Source: Spirosoma endophyticum
GTDB lineage: Bacteria; Bacteroidota; Bacteroidia; Cytophagales; Spirosomataceae
Length of the DNA: 64,000 nt
Assembly (NCBI RefSeq): GCF_900112365.1
Contig: NZ_FOLQ01000011.1
Span: forward strand, 147,148 to 211,147
Direction of reading: 5' to 3'
Shown here piece after piece: positions 43,761 through 52,296 of this stretch (its first letter is position 1; every line of letters begins with the position of its first letter). A model generated the notes under the pieces. That model did no database searches, had not been told where the DNA came from, and was given only the letters and a program-made list of their open reading frames with translations. The position numbers were made by a program, and so were the translations under genes.

Positions 43761-44765
43761 ATGAAATTTCATTCAGGTATGATTAGTTTGGTCGTACCAG
43801 CTTTCAACGAAGAAGAAAATTTACCTGTACTCGTGCATCGGCTCATAGCCGTTATGAAGCGGTACGAATCCTACGAAATCCTGATTATTGATGACGGTAG
43901 CTCCGATCAGACTCGTCATGTGCTGAGGGAGTTGAGTAAAGAATATCCGGTTGTACGATTCATTTCGTTTTCGCGAAATTTTGGTCACCAAATGGCACTG
44001 CGAGCGGGCTATGATAACGCTCGTGGAGACGCTGTAATCTGCCTGGATGCTGATCTTCAGCACCCACCGGAACTGATCCCAACGCTGATTGCCAAGTGGC
44101 GCGAAGGCTATGAAGTGGTGTATACCGTTCGTGCGCCAGACCCTAAATTGTCCTTGTTTAAACGGGCGACCTCAAAGTACTTCTACCGACTGCTGCGTAG
44201 TGCGTCGAATCTTGCTATTGAAGACGGCGCGGCCGACTTTCGATTGCTCGATCGGAAAGTAGTAGACACGATCAAACAGTTTAAAGAAAATGATCTGTTC
44301 CTGCGTGGCGCTATTTCATGGGTAGGGTTCCGCCAGTGTCGTGTACTTTATGAGCCAGCCGCTCGATACGCTGGTCGCTCGAAATATTCATTCCGAAAAA
44401 TGCTTAAACTGGCTGCAATGGGCATTACGTCCTTTTCGACACGGCCATTATATCTATCAGTATTGCTCGGTTTCTGTATGTCGTTCTTCGCCCTGCTGTT
44501 TGGGGCTGAAGCAACCTACGAGTATTTCTTCACAAACGCTACAGTATCTGGTTGGACGACGCTGGTTGTGCTGATGGTATTGATTGGGGGCGTTCAGTTC
44601 ATCATGATCGGCATTATCGGCGTATATTTGGGCAAAACGTTTGTTGAGGTGAAAGGCAGACCAGCCTATATTATCGGCGATACGAGCGAGATAGAGGAGA
44701 CTGTAACATCATGGCAAGCCCAGACAAGCAAGGAAGACGAGATATTTTATTCACCGTTGATGTAG
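43761..44765 (+). CDS. GT2 family glycosyltransferase with two C-terminal membrane spans
   Basis: This 334-residue protein has a GT-A catalytic domain (ISLVVPAFNEEENLPVLVHR, LIIDDGSSDQT, CLDADLQHPPE) and two hydrophobic segments (about 233-256 and 269-292). This is the topology of polyprenyl-phosphate glycosyltransferases (GtrB/DPM1-like). It likely moves a sugar from a nucleotide donor to undecaprenyl phosphate at the inner membrane. Its 3' end overlaps the next gene by 55 nt, showing translational coupling in the GT2-deacetylase-GT87-methyltransferase cluster. Confidence 0.88.
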   Translation: MKFHSGMISLVVPAFNEEENLPVLVHRLIAVMKRYESYEILIIDDGSSDQTRHVLRELSKEYPVVRFISFSRNFGHQMALRAGYDNARGDAVICLDADLQHPPELIPTLIAKWREGYEVVYTVRAPDPKLSLFKRATSKYFYRLLRSASNLAIEDGAADFRLLDRKVVDTIKQFKENDLFLRGAISWVGFRQCRVLYEPAARYAGRSKYSFRKMLKLAAMGITSFSTRPLYLSVLLGFCMSFFALLFGAEATYEYFFTNATVSGWTTLVVLMVLIGGVQFIMIGIIGVYLGKTFVEVKGRPAYIIGDTSEIEETVTSWQAQTSKEDEIFYSPLM

Positions 44766-45517
44766 AAGAGTTTGATACGGCGCTTGAATTCGGCCATGAT
44801 ATTCCCCTTAGTGAACAAGTGGCCGTTTCAACGCGAGGATTGACATCACTCGCAGAACGGTTTGACATGATTGGGGCTCGTACTACGTTGTTTACAACCG
44901 CTAACTACGCCCTTCATGAGCCATCACTTATTCGGAAACTAGCTCAAAAACACGAAATCGCGTCGCACGGCTATTACCATACGACGTTCGAACCCGCCGA
45001 TTTACTCAAATCCCGGTTGGCATTGGAGGAGTTATTGAATCAGCCGGTAACGGGCTTTCGTCGCGCACGGATGGGCTTTGTTGATCCAAACGACTTGCAA
45101 CAGGCTGGTTATCAGTATAACTCATCTTTGCATCCAACCTGGTTGCCGGGTCGGTATAATCACTGGGGCGAACCTCGGCACCCGTTTCAGGAAAGGGGCG
45201 TCTGGCAAATTCCGGCATCGGTCACACCCCGACTACGCTTGCCATTGTTCTGGTTAAGTCTGAAAAACTTTCCATTTGCATTTTACAAACGACTCTGTCG
45301 CCAAACGCTGCGAACGGATGGTTTCCTGAATCTATATGTTCATCCATGGGAGTTTACAGACTTGTCGGACTATGAGAAGATACCTGGCTACGTACGTCGG
45401 CATTCTAAAGATCAGTTGCTCGACCGCGTCGAAAACTTACTACGTTATCTGAAACCGCTTGGTGAATTCAGCACGATGGGCGATTTTACGCAGCAACTCA
45501 AATCGCATTCGCGCTAG
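44711..45517 (+). CDS. Polysaccharide deacetylase family protein
   Basis: This 268-residue protein of the NodB-like carbohydrate esterase 4 fold has ILFTVDVEEFDTA (catalytic and metal Asp), ASHGYYHTTF with the His-x3-His type metal pair, GFRRARMG, and a late FLNLYVHPWEF. It lacks a signal peptide, so it may act on lipid-linked sugars at the cytoplasmic face. It overlaps the GT2 gene and precedes GT87 by 12 nt. Removal of an N- or O-acetyl group from the growing glycan is the likely job. Confidence 0.85.
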   Translation: MASPDKQGRRDILFTVDVEEFDTALEFGHDIPLSEQVAVSTRGLTSLAERFDMIGARTTLFTTANYALHEPSLIRKLAQKHEIASHGYYHTTFEPADLLKSRLALEELLNQPVTGFRRARMGFVDPNDLQQAGYQYNSSLHPTWLPGRYNHWGEPRHPFQERGVWQIPASVTPRLRLPLFWLSLKNFPFAFYKRLCRQTLRTDGFLNLYVHPWEFTDLSDYEKIPGYVRRHSKDQLLDRVENLLRYLKPLGEFSTMGDFTQQLKSHSR

Positions 45518-45529
45518 ACGTCAGTCTTT

Positions 45530-46708
45530 ATGTTATTTTACCGGATGGTAGCATTTTTTAAAAAACCGTTTTTTAGCAACTATCGGGTTATATTTAGTAT
45601 CTACGCTCTACTTACCTTATTTGTTAGTCTTCGAATTATTCTGGTTGACGGCTCCAACAACTACCAGATTTTTTACTATTCACTTGAGCATTTAATACAT
45701 GGGAAAAGTCTTTATGCGCTTTACCCAACCGAATACAGTGATCACTACCATTACGCCCCTACGTTTGCAGCCCTGTTTTCTCCTGTTTTTGCGCTGCCTT
45801 ATTCGGTAGGTTTATTTTTATGGCATTTTTTGTTTGCCGGAGTCTGGGTACTGGCCATTTATCGAATGCCTTTCACGCATCAGCAAAAAGTTTTCGCCTA
45901 TTGGTTTGGTTTACAGGAGCTTTTTACTTCCCTGGTCAATAGTCAGACAAATCCATTCATTGCTGCAATCCCTCTGTTTGCCTTCATCAGTTTTGAAAAA
46001 AAACAACCTTTCTGGGCCGCGTTTTTTATTGTACTTGGCTTCAATATTAAAATATACAGTCTGGTGGCGGGTGCATTATTTCTGCTTTATCCTCAAAAAG
46101 GTCGTTTTTTAGTGTCGGCCTCGCTTTGGGCTGTCTTACTTGGATTATTGCCGCTCTTCTTTACATCATTTGATAAGCTTATCTGGCAATATGATTTATG
46201 GATTAGCGAATTATTCGTTAAATCTGACCATGATAAATGGGCCAATACGTCAATTCATCGGCTAACCCACGTATTCATTTCGCCTGATGTGGCCACATCT
46301 GTAATCGTCGGTCTGGGAATAGTACTCTTCTGTACGGTTTATATTCAGGTTCGAAAGTTTACGCAAACTGATTTTCGGATGCTTATGGTAGCCTCTATCC
46401 TGATTTTTCAGGTCATATTCAATCCAGTTTCTGAATCGCCTACCTATATCACAGCCGTTACGGGTGTACTTGTCTGGTGGTTTTATTGCCCCAAACTATG
46501 GCTTGATTGGTTCTTGCTTATCAGTTGCTTGATCTTTACTGTTTTCTCACCAAGCGACATCTTTCCAGTTTTTCTACGCGAGCAATTTGTCAAACCTTAC
46601 GTGCTAAAAGCATTACCCTGTGTGCTAATCTGGTTCCGGGTAATTTATCTAATGCATGTATCAGCGCTGATAGAGCATCGGCAAATAGATCTACCGGCAC
46701 ATTCATAA
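45530..46708 (+). CDS. GT87-like (DUF2029) membrane glycosyltransferase
   Basis: This 392-residue polytopic membrane protein has about ten spans. Its first periplasmic loop holds polar residues and SLYALYPTEYSDHYHYAPT (about 60-78), in the place where GT-C enzymes carry the catalytic acid, and WHFLFAGVW and NPFIAAIPL fit the GT87/DUF2029 family. It probably transfers a sugar from a polyprenyl-phosphate donor, which the GT2 two genes upstream would make. ATG 45530 or 45545 may be the start. Confidence 0.78.
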   Translation: MLFYRMVAFFKKPFFSNYRVIFSIYALLTLFVSLRIILVDGSNNYQIFYYSLEHLIHGKSLYALYPTEYSDHYHYAPTFAALFSPVFALPYSVGLFLWHFLFAGVWVLAIYRMPFTHQQKVFAYWFGLQELFTSLVNSQTNPFIAAIPLFAFISFEKKQPFWAAFFIVLGFNIKIYSLVAGALFLLYPQKGRFLVSASLWAVLLGLLPLFFTSFDKLIWQYDLWISELFVKSDHDKWANTSIHRLTHVFISPDVATSVIVGLGIVLFCTVYIQVRKFTQTDFRMLMVASILIFQVIFNPVSESPTYITAVTGVLVWWFYCPKLWLDWFLLISCLIFTVFSPSDIFPVFLREQFVKPYVLKALPCVLIWFRVIYLMHVSALIEHRQIDLPAHS

Positions 46709-46747
46709 TATTAATCACTAGCGTATTGTCATAAATACAAAACACTT

Positions 46748-47449
46748 ATGGCATCAACTTGGCTGGATTTCTGGCAAAAGGAGAATGAGTTTGACGACTC
46801 CATGTCAGCGAACTATACTTACTTTCTGGCACGAGTAGAGGATTATATTCCTTTATCGAAAACGTTGAAAGTGCTCGATATCGGCTCTGGACCGGGCAAT
46901 CTGGAAGATGCATGGCATGATCGGGTGTGCGAAATTCATGGTCTTGATATTTCGAAACGATACAACGAAATGGCGCGCGTCAAACACAAAAGCCATCCAA
47001 ACGTTTATTTTCACGATCTGTCGGCCGACGATTATTTGAATTTTAGTCCAATAGCGGATGAGAAGTTTGGAGCCTTCATCGTCATGAGCGTTGTGCAGTA
47101 TTACCGTAGCGCTGACGAAGTCGAACAGTTGATTAGATCAATCAAGCACGTAGCAGCACCGGGTGCAAAAGCGCTGATCTGCGATTTGATGGTCGGAGGA
47201 AGCGTACTGAAAGATATACTGAGTATTATTGGACGGTCGCTTAAACAAGGGCAGCTACTGTCTATGCTTAAGCTATTAGTCCGGTTACGTTTTTCACCCT
47301 ATTACGCTGTTCGCAAAGAGAATGGTTTTTTGATTCTGTCGAAGCAGGAGTGGCTGGATATAACCCGGAGGGTAGGGGTAGAGGCCCGGTTTATCAGCGA
47401 ACCGTTAACATTGCAGCAAGAACGGCAAAACTTGCTGATTCAATTCTGA
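46748..47449 (+). CDS. Class I SAM-dependent methyltransferase
   Basis: This 233-residue protein has motif I VLDIGSGPGNLEDAW (about 42-56), an acidic residue at the end of strand 2 (HGLDISKRY), FHDLSADDYL and FIVMSVVQYY. The substrate is unknown. As the last gene of the glycan cluster (39 nt after GT87) it may methylate a sugar, but a small molecule is also possible. Confidence 0.8.
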   Translation: MASTWLDFWQKENEFDDSMSANYTYFLARVEDYIPLSKTLKVLDIGSGPGNLEDAWHDRVCEIHGLDISKRYNEMARVKHKSHPNVYFHDLSADDYLNFSPIADEKFGAFIVMSVVQYYRSADEVEQLIRSIKHVAAPGAKALICDLMVGGSVLKDILSIIGRSLKQGQLLSMLKLLVRLRFSPYYAVRKENGFLILSKQEWLDITRRVGVEARFISEPLTLQQERQNLLIQF

Positions 47450-47481
47450 TCAATTTTTGAAGATCAGCAACCCCTAAAAAT

Positions 47482-47808
47482 CTAAATGAAAATGACATCC
47501 TCAATGACATCGGTGCCCATGTCTTTATTAACCAGCTGAATAAGTTTTTGCTTGGCGTTAACGAGTTCATTACGTAGCGGAGCCGATGCGATCTCAATAT
47601 GAAGTTTACGATCGCGCACATAAAGCCGGTTTGTACGGGAGGCAATAGCAGGTCCCATCATACGACCCCAAAACGCTTCGAGATAGGTTTCATTGAAGCG
47701 GGTCTGGAGTTGGTACGTTTTGAGCAATTGATTGATCGCGTCTTTTAAGGACGTAACTCCGGCTACTCGGGTAGCATTTTCGCGATTATAGCGGTACGGC
47801 TGGTTCAT
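47482..47808 (-). CDS. DUF721 (DciA-like) protein
   Basis: This 108-residue protein has the DUF721 pattern: SLKDAINQLLKTYQLQTRFN, EAFWGRMMGPAIASRTNRLY and LHIEIASAPLRNELVNAKQK. DciA members load the replicative helicase DnaB, and short Bacteroidota forms are usually annotated only as DUF721. It converges with the methyltransferase gene, 32 nt between, and diverges from metY. Confidence 0.85.
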   Translation of the reverse strand: MNQPYRYNRENATRVAGVTSLKDAINQLLKTYQLQTRFNETYLEAFWGRMMGPAIASRTNRLYVRDRKLHIEIASAPLRNELVNAKQKLIQLVNKDMGTDVIEDVIFI

Positions 47809-47912
47809 GAAGTCGGTGTCTTACCACAAAAGTAAACAATGAATCGACGTAACAAATGACCGGTTGCCAGACGAAGCAAAAAAAACTTCCAGGCTAGAAA
47901 AAACAGAGCGTG

Positions 47913-47944
47913 TTTGGATTCACGCCGTCTGGCTAGTATACTTG
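47913..47944 (+). promoter_or_regulatory. Promoter of the metY-metX transcript
   Basis: TTTG at 47913-47916 (-33) and TATACTTG at 47937-47944 (-7, one mismatch from TAnnTTTG) are separated by 20 nt. They lie about 50 nt before the riboswitch. Confidence 0.7.
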
Positions 47945-47995
47945 CGCCATCAAGTCAATTGCTACGCGTCTATTATTCGATCACCGACGCGCATT

Positions 47996-48100
47996 GATTT
48001 ATAAAGAAGCGGGGAGAGATCAGGCTCTGTGAACCGCTGGCAACCTACCACACGGCAAGGTGCTAACTCCTGCCTAAAGCTATTTTAGGGCCTATAAATC
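47996..48100 (+). promoter_or_regulatory. SAM-I (S-box) riboswitch upstream of metY
   Basis: P1 is closed by GATTTATA (47996-48003) and TATAAATC (48093-48100), exact complements. Inside lie the conserved elements GGGGAGAGATCAGGCTCTGT, GGCAACCTACC and AAGGTGCTAACTCCTGCC, in the order of the SAM-I class. A P4 hairpin follows (CCTAAA with TTTTAGG, about 48073-48089). It sits 220 nt before metY, a homocysteine-forming sulfhydrylase, consistent with repression when S-adenosylmethionine is high. No terminator is visible directly after P1, so control may be at translation or through downstream pairing. Confidence 0.88.
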
Positions 48101-48109
48101 TGAACTTAC

Positions 48110-48151
48110 ATGCACGACAATCAGCGCTGTATGCCCACCAGGGCCTGCTAA
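48110..48151 (+). CDS. Possible 13-residue leader peptide between riboswitch and metY
   Basis: The open frame MHDNQRCMPTRAC ends in TAA at 48149-48151. It has two Cys and an internal Met and ends in Cys, which would suit sensing of sulfur amino acid supply by ribosome position. The start lies in an arm CACGACAA (48113-48120) that is the exact complement of TTGTCGTG (48187-48194). No direct proof of translation exists. Confidence 0.3.
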   Translation: MHDNQRCMPTRAC

Positions 48152-48319
48152 GCAATCTTCAACCACCACGAAAACCGGGAGGGTTTGTCGTGTGTCTGGC
48201 TATTAATCATACGTAGTCTGTTTCCTGTAAGAAATGTGGCTACCAGGATTAATCCGCTTACAGACTTTCTACCAGAAATAAAACCAATCACTTATTCCTA
48301 ACAATTAACGATAAAAATC

Positions 48320-49633
48320 ATGTCTGAACTTCATTTCGATACGCTCCAGCTACACGCTGGTCAGGAGCCCGATTCAGCTACCAACGCGCGCGCTGTTCCC
48401 ATTTATCAAACGACCTCCTTTGTGTTTAACGATTCGGCGCACGGAGCTGATTTGTTTGCACTGAAGGCATTTGGGAATATTTACAGCCGCATTATGAATC
48501 CTACGTCCGACGTGTTCGAGAAGCGCATTGCGGCTCTGGAAGGTGGTGTGGCCGCTCTGGCAGTGGCTTCAGGACAGGCGGCTCAGTTTATCGCGTTAAG
48601 CAATATTCTGGGCGCAGGCGACAACTTTGTTACGACTTCATTTCTATACGGCGGTACATATAACCAGTTTAAGGTTCAATTTAAGCGCCTGGGTATCGAA
48701 GCGCGATTTGCTGAAGGGAGTGATCCCAAAGCGTTTGCGAAATTGATTGACGAAAAAACAAAAGCGATTTACCTCGAAACGATTGGGAATCCTGAATTTA
48801 ATATTCCTGACTTTGATGCGTTTGCTGCTCTTGCCAAAGAACATGATTTACCGCTTATCGTAGACAATACGTTTGGTGCAGGAGGCTATCTTTTCCGGCC
48901 ACTCGAACATGGAGCGGCTGTTGTAGTCGAATCGGCAACAAAGTGGATTGGCGGTCATGGTACGAGTATAGGTGGCGTAATTGTAGATGGCGGTAACTAT
49001 AACTGGGGCAACGGCAAGTTTCCGCAGTTCAGTGAACCATCAGAAGGGTATCATGGTCTGGTGTTCAGCGACGTATTTGGCGTTGGTGGACCGTTTGGTA
49101 ATATTCAGTTCATCATCCGGGCCCGTGTTGAAGGGCTGCGCGATTTTGGCCCGGCCATTAGTCCATTCAACTCATTCCTGCTGTTGCAGGGGGTGGAAAC
49201 ACTTTCGTTGCGCTTGGACAGAACGGTGCAGAATGCGCTGGCACTGGCTCAATGGCTGGAACAGCATGAACAGGTTGAAGCCGTAAAATATCCGGGTCTG
49301 GAAAGTAGCCCATATCATGATCTGGCAAAAAAATATTTAAAACGGGGGTTTGGTGGCGTGCTTACGTTCAAAGTGAAAGGTGGCAAAGATGCAGCTGACC
49401 TGTTTGTTAACAGTTTGAAACTGGTGAGTCATCTGGCCAACGTTGGTGATGCAAAAACACTCATTATCCACCCGGCAGCGACAACACACCAGCAACTGAG
49501 TGAACAGGAGCAGGCCAGTGCCGGGGTTGAGTCGGGCGTGTTACGTGTTTCGGCGGGCATCGAATATTTTGATGATATCAAAGCTGATTTCGAACAGGCC
49601 TTTGCTGCTATTGCCGAACCAGTTCTAACGTAG
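48320..49633 (+). CDS. metY: O-acetylhomoserine sulfhydrylase
   Basis: This 437-residue Cys/Met metabolism PLP enzyme has FDTLQLHAGQEPDSATNARA at the N-terminus, YQTTSFVF, YSRIMNPTSDVFEKRIAALE, LASGQAAQF-like region VASGQAAQFIAL, and the PLP lysine in SATKWIGGHGTSIGG. The length (about 430) and these motifs fit MetY, which makes homocysteine from O-acetylhomoserine and sulfide. It is placed under a SAM-I riboswitch and followed by metX, which makes the substrate. Confidence 0.93.
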   Translation: MSELHFDTLQLHAGQEPDSATNARAVPIYQTTSFVFNDSAHGADLFALKAFGNIYSRIMNPTSDVFEKRIAALEGGVAALAVASGQAAQFIALSNILGAGDNFVTTSFLYGGTYNQFKVQFKRLGIEARFAEGSDPKAFAKLIDEKTKAIYLETIGNPEFNIPDFDAFAALAKEHDLPLIVDNTFGAGGYLFRPLEHGAAVVVESATKWIGGHGTSIGGVIVDGGNYNWGNGKFPQFSEPSEGYHGLVFSDVFGVGGPFGNIQFIIRARVEGLRDFGPAISPFNSFLLLQGVETLSLRLDRTVQNALALAQWLEQHEQVEAVKYPGLESSPYHDLAKKYLKRGFGGVLTFKVKGGKDAADLFVNSLKLVSHLANVGDAKTLIIHPAATTHQQLSEQEQASAGVESGVLRVSAGIEYFDDIKADFEQAFAAIAEPVLT

Positions 49634-49643
49634 TTTTTGGGTT

Positions 49644-49710
49644 GGTTTCCGGTTATGGTTTATGGTCTGTACTTATGACACTTGCAGACCATAGACTATA
49701 AACCGAAAAC
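49644..49710. repeat. Imperfect hairpin in the metY-metX spacer
   Basis: Arms 49644-49669 and 49685-49710 are inverted copies with 21 of 26 positions matching; the inner ATGGTCTG/CAGACCAT part is exact. The word is GGTTTATGGT-like, as in the hairpin at 58293-58371. The spacer is 93 nt and the metX start codon lies 16 nt after the right arm. Confidence 0.75.
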
Positions 49711-49726
49711 CGTAAACATTTTTTAA

Positions 49727-50800
49727 TTGAGCCTCCAGTATTTTGATTATAAATATTCGTTCCCGCTCGAATCGGGAGAGAGTCTGCCGGGTTTTCGGCT
49801 GGCCTATACCACACGCGGTACGCTAAACCCATCTACCCTTGAAACGGGTGAGCGGTCGAATGTTGTGTGGGTATGTCATGCCCTGACGGGAAACGCCGAT
49901 GTCGGCGACTGGTGGGGCGGTATGGTTGGTGCGGGAAAATATTTCGATCCCGAGCGGGATTTTATTGTCTGCGCCAACGTATTAGGGTCATGTTATGGCT
50001 CTACAGGGCCACTGTCCCTAAACCCGGCGACTGGTAAACCATTTCATCATGACTTCCCGGCTATTACAATTCGTGATATGGTCGGTGCGCTGGATTTGCT
50101 ACGTCAGGAATTAGGTATTGAAAAAATTCATACCTGCATTGGCGGCTCGGTAGGGGGTGAACAGGCTGTTGAATGGGCTATTTTGCAGCCGGATCTCATT
50201 GACAATCTGGTGTTGATTGCGGCCAGTGCCATGGCTTCGCCCTGGTGTATAGCCTTCAACGAAGCGCAACGGATGGCTATTGAGGCCGATCCAAGCTGGG
50301 CCGAACGACGCGATGACGCAGGGCTGGCAGGGATGAAAGCAGCACGAGCAATGGCTATGATTTCGTACCGGAACTATGATACGTACGGCTTTACGCAGGC
50401 GCTTGATAATAACGAACAACTGGATGGCTATAAAGCTGCTGGTTATCAACGGTACCAGGGAGAGAAACTAGTTGACCGCTTCAATGCGTTCACGTACTGG
50501 ATACTCTCAAAAGTAATGGATTCGCACAACGTTGGCCGCAACCGGGGCAGTATTCCCAATGCGCTGGGACAGATCAAGGCTCGAACGCTGGTGGTTGGTA
50601 TTCGCTCTGATCTGCTTTTCCCCCCCTCGGAACAGCAGTTTCTGGCCCGCCATATTCCAGACGCAGCCTATGAAGAGATAGATTCACTTTACGGACACGA
50701 CGGTTTTCTTATTGAATTTCGGCCGTTGGCCGGAATTATTCGCAAATGGATGGCGAGCGCAAGTTCGCCGAATGTATCGCATCGACTAAGCCTGAAATAA
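49727..50800 (+). CDS. metX: Homoserine O-acetyltransferase
   Basis: This 357-residue alpha/beta-hydrolase-fold enzyme has VVWVCHALTGNADVGDWW (oxyanion region), ANVLGSCYGSTGP, the nucleophile elbow CIGGSVGGEQAVEW (Ser), an Asp in GIRSDLLFPP, and a His in YGHDGFLIE. These are MetX signatures; the elbow has Val-Gly-Gly-Glu where many have Met-Gly-Gly-Met. The only suitable start is TTG 49727, since no in-frame ATG precedes the conserved region. It works with MetY in direct sulfhydrylation. Confidence 0.9.
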   Translation: MSLQYFDYKYSFPLESGESLPGFRLAYTTRGTLNPSTLETGERSNVVWVCHALTGNADVGDWWGGMVGAGKYFDPERDFIVCANVLGSCYGSTGPLSLNPATGKPFHHDFPAITIRDMVGALDLLRQELGIEKIHTCIGGSVGGEQAVEWAILQPDLIDNLVLIAASAMASPWCIAFNEAQRMAIEADPSWAERRDDAGLAGMKAARAMAMISYRNYDTYGFTQALDNNEQLDGYKAAGYQRYQGEKLVDRFNAFTYWILSKVMDSHNVGRNRGSIPNALGQIKARTLVVGIRSDLLFPPSEQQFLARHIPDAAYEEIDSLYGHDGFLIEFRPLAGIIRKWMASASSPNVSHRLSLK

Positions 50801-50829
50801 TTGGCTGTTAGTACGTTAAATAGTCTAGT

Positions 50830-51423
50830 ATGGTTTGGTATGATGCCGAAGTTCGGCAATTGGAAGATAAAATAGCTACGTTGCCACTGGCTACAGACAG
50901 AGTTATTTTCTATGGTAGTTCCTCAATGCGTCTCTGGTCGACATTGAGTCAGGATTTTCCTCAAATTAATTCGCTCAACTTAGGTTTTGGTGGCTCTACA
51001 CTAGCTGCCTGTGCGTGGTTTTTCGAGCGACTGATTGTTCCGGCAAATCCTAAGTCTATTGTCTTTTATGCAGGTGACAATGATCTTGGTGATGGTCGGC
51101 ACCCTGAAGAAGTGTATCTCTTTTTTTGTGCTTTTGCCGAAAAACTACGTAACACACTGCCTGATGTGCCACTAGCTTTTTTGTCCATTAAAATCAGTCC
51201 TGCCCGCTGGAATATTGCTCAGGAAATACGACAGGCCAACGAATTGATATGTGGCGAACTAGCTAAAAATACGAATTATCAATATATTGACATGACCTCA
51301 CCCTTACTTGGCAGCAACGGGAGACCACGTCAGGAATTTTTTGAGCGTGATGGCTTGCACTTGAGCCCGGCCGGTTACCGAGCCTGGCAGCAGCAATTGA
51401 TACGAGAAGCCCGAATTTTTTAA
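50830..51423 (+). CDS. SGNH/GDSL family hydrolase
   Basis: This 197-residue hydrolase has block I VIFYGSSSMRLW (nucleophile Ser), block II LNLGFGGSTLAA (Gly), block III YAGDNDLGDG (Asn) and block V RDGLHLSPAGY (Asp-x-x-His). All four catalytic blocks are intact. It has no signal peptide, so an intracellular esterase or lysophospholipase-like activity is likely. It begins 29 nt after metX and may be read through from it. Confidence 0.86.
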   Translation: MVWYDAEVRQLEDKIATLPLATDRVIFYGSSSMRLWSTLSQDFPQINSLNLGFGGSTLAACAWFFERLIVPANPKSIVFYAGDNDLGDGRHPEEVYLFFCAFAEKLRNTLPDVPLAFLSIKISPARWNIAQEIRQANELICGELAKNTNYQYIDMTSPLLGSNGRPRQEFFERDGLHLSPAGYRAWQQQLIREARIF

Positions 51424-51496
51424 CGATTTGTTTACCTAGCCTTTGTAGAATTTAAGTCCAAATGTTGCAACTTCACTGCTAACTAACGCTACTGTT

Positions 51497-52225
51497 ATGC
51501 ACCGTGAGTATCATAAATGGTTTAGCCCGAATCTAAATCGTGATATGGAGTTACTTATATTTGGTCACGCAGGAGCTCGGGTTCTGGTCTTTCCGACCCG
51601 GCGCGGACGATTTCATGAGTACGAAGATTTGGGTCTTGTCAGCGCATTGACGGAGCAACTGGAGAATGGGTGGCTCCAACTTTTTTGCGTAGATAGTGTG
51701 GATCGGGAAAGTGTCTACAATCGATATACAACTCCGCAAAACCGTATTCGTCGGCATGGGCAGTATGAGCGGTATATTCTGAATGAAGTCTTACCGTTTT
51801 CCCGGCTAAAAAACTCACAGCCGTTCATGATTTCGCACGGTTGCAGCCTGGGTGCGTATCATGCGGTGAACATCGCCCTCCGAAATCCGCAGTGGTTTGA
51901 TAAAATAGTGGCGTTCAGTGGGCGATATAACTTGTCGGAGCCAGTGGCAGAATTCCGCGGTTTATTTGACGATTATTACGACGAGGAGATTTATTTCCAT
52001 AGCCCCAATCACTTCCTGCCGAATCTGGCCGACAGTGCCGTTCTTGAGCATTTGCGTCGATTGAAAATCGTAATGACGATTGGCGTTGAAGACCCGTTTA
52101 TGGACAGCAACGTTAGCTTGAGCGCGTCATTTGCATCCAAGAACATTAACCACGAAATGCATGTCTGGAATGGTCGGGCTCATGAGTCAAACGACTGGCA
52201 GAAAATGGTGCAGCTGTATCTATAA
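51497..52225 (+). CDS. Esterase-like alpha/beta hydrolase
   Basis: This 242-residue protein of the esterase family has ARVLVFPTRRGRFHEYEDLG (about 28-47) and a nucleophile elbow SHGCSLGAYHAVNIALRNP (Ser about 117), IGVEDPFMDS (Asp), and WNGRAHESNDW (His). The triad looks complete. The substrate is unknown. It has no signal peptide. It lies 73 nt after the SGNH hydrolase in the same direction. Confidence 0.75.
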   Translation: MHREYHKWFSPNLNRDMELLIFGHAGARVLVFPTRRGRFHEYEDLGLVSALTEQLENGWLQLFCVDSVDRESVYNRYTTPQNRIRRHGQYERYILNEVLPFSRLKNSQPFMISHGCSLGAYHAVNIALRNPQWFDKIVAFSGRYNLSEPVAEFRGLFDDYYDEEIYFHSPNHFLPNLADSAVLEHLRRLKIVMTIGVEDPFMDSNVSLSASFASKNINHEMHVWNGRAHESNDWQKMVQLYL

Positions 52226-52296
52226 AAGGCAGTAACTATGAAGTTGACAATACGTTATTCGGTGTTGTTTGAACTTTCCAATCCGTACATATCAAA

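Noticed and set aside
48101..48319. A larger coding gene in the metY leader
   Set aside because: The frame after the 13-codon peptide has no start codon and no recognisable product; the region is better explained as structured leader RNA.
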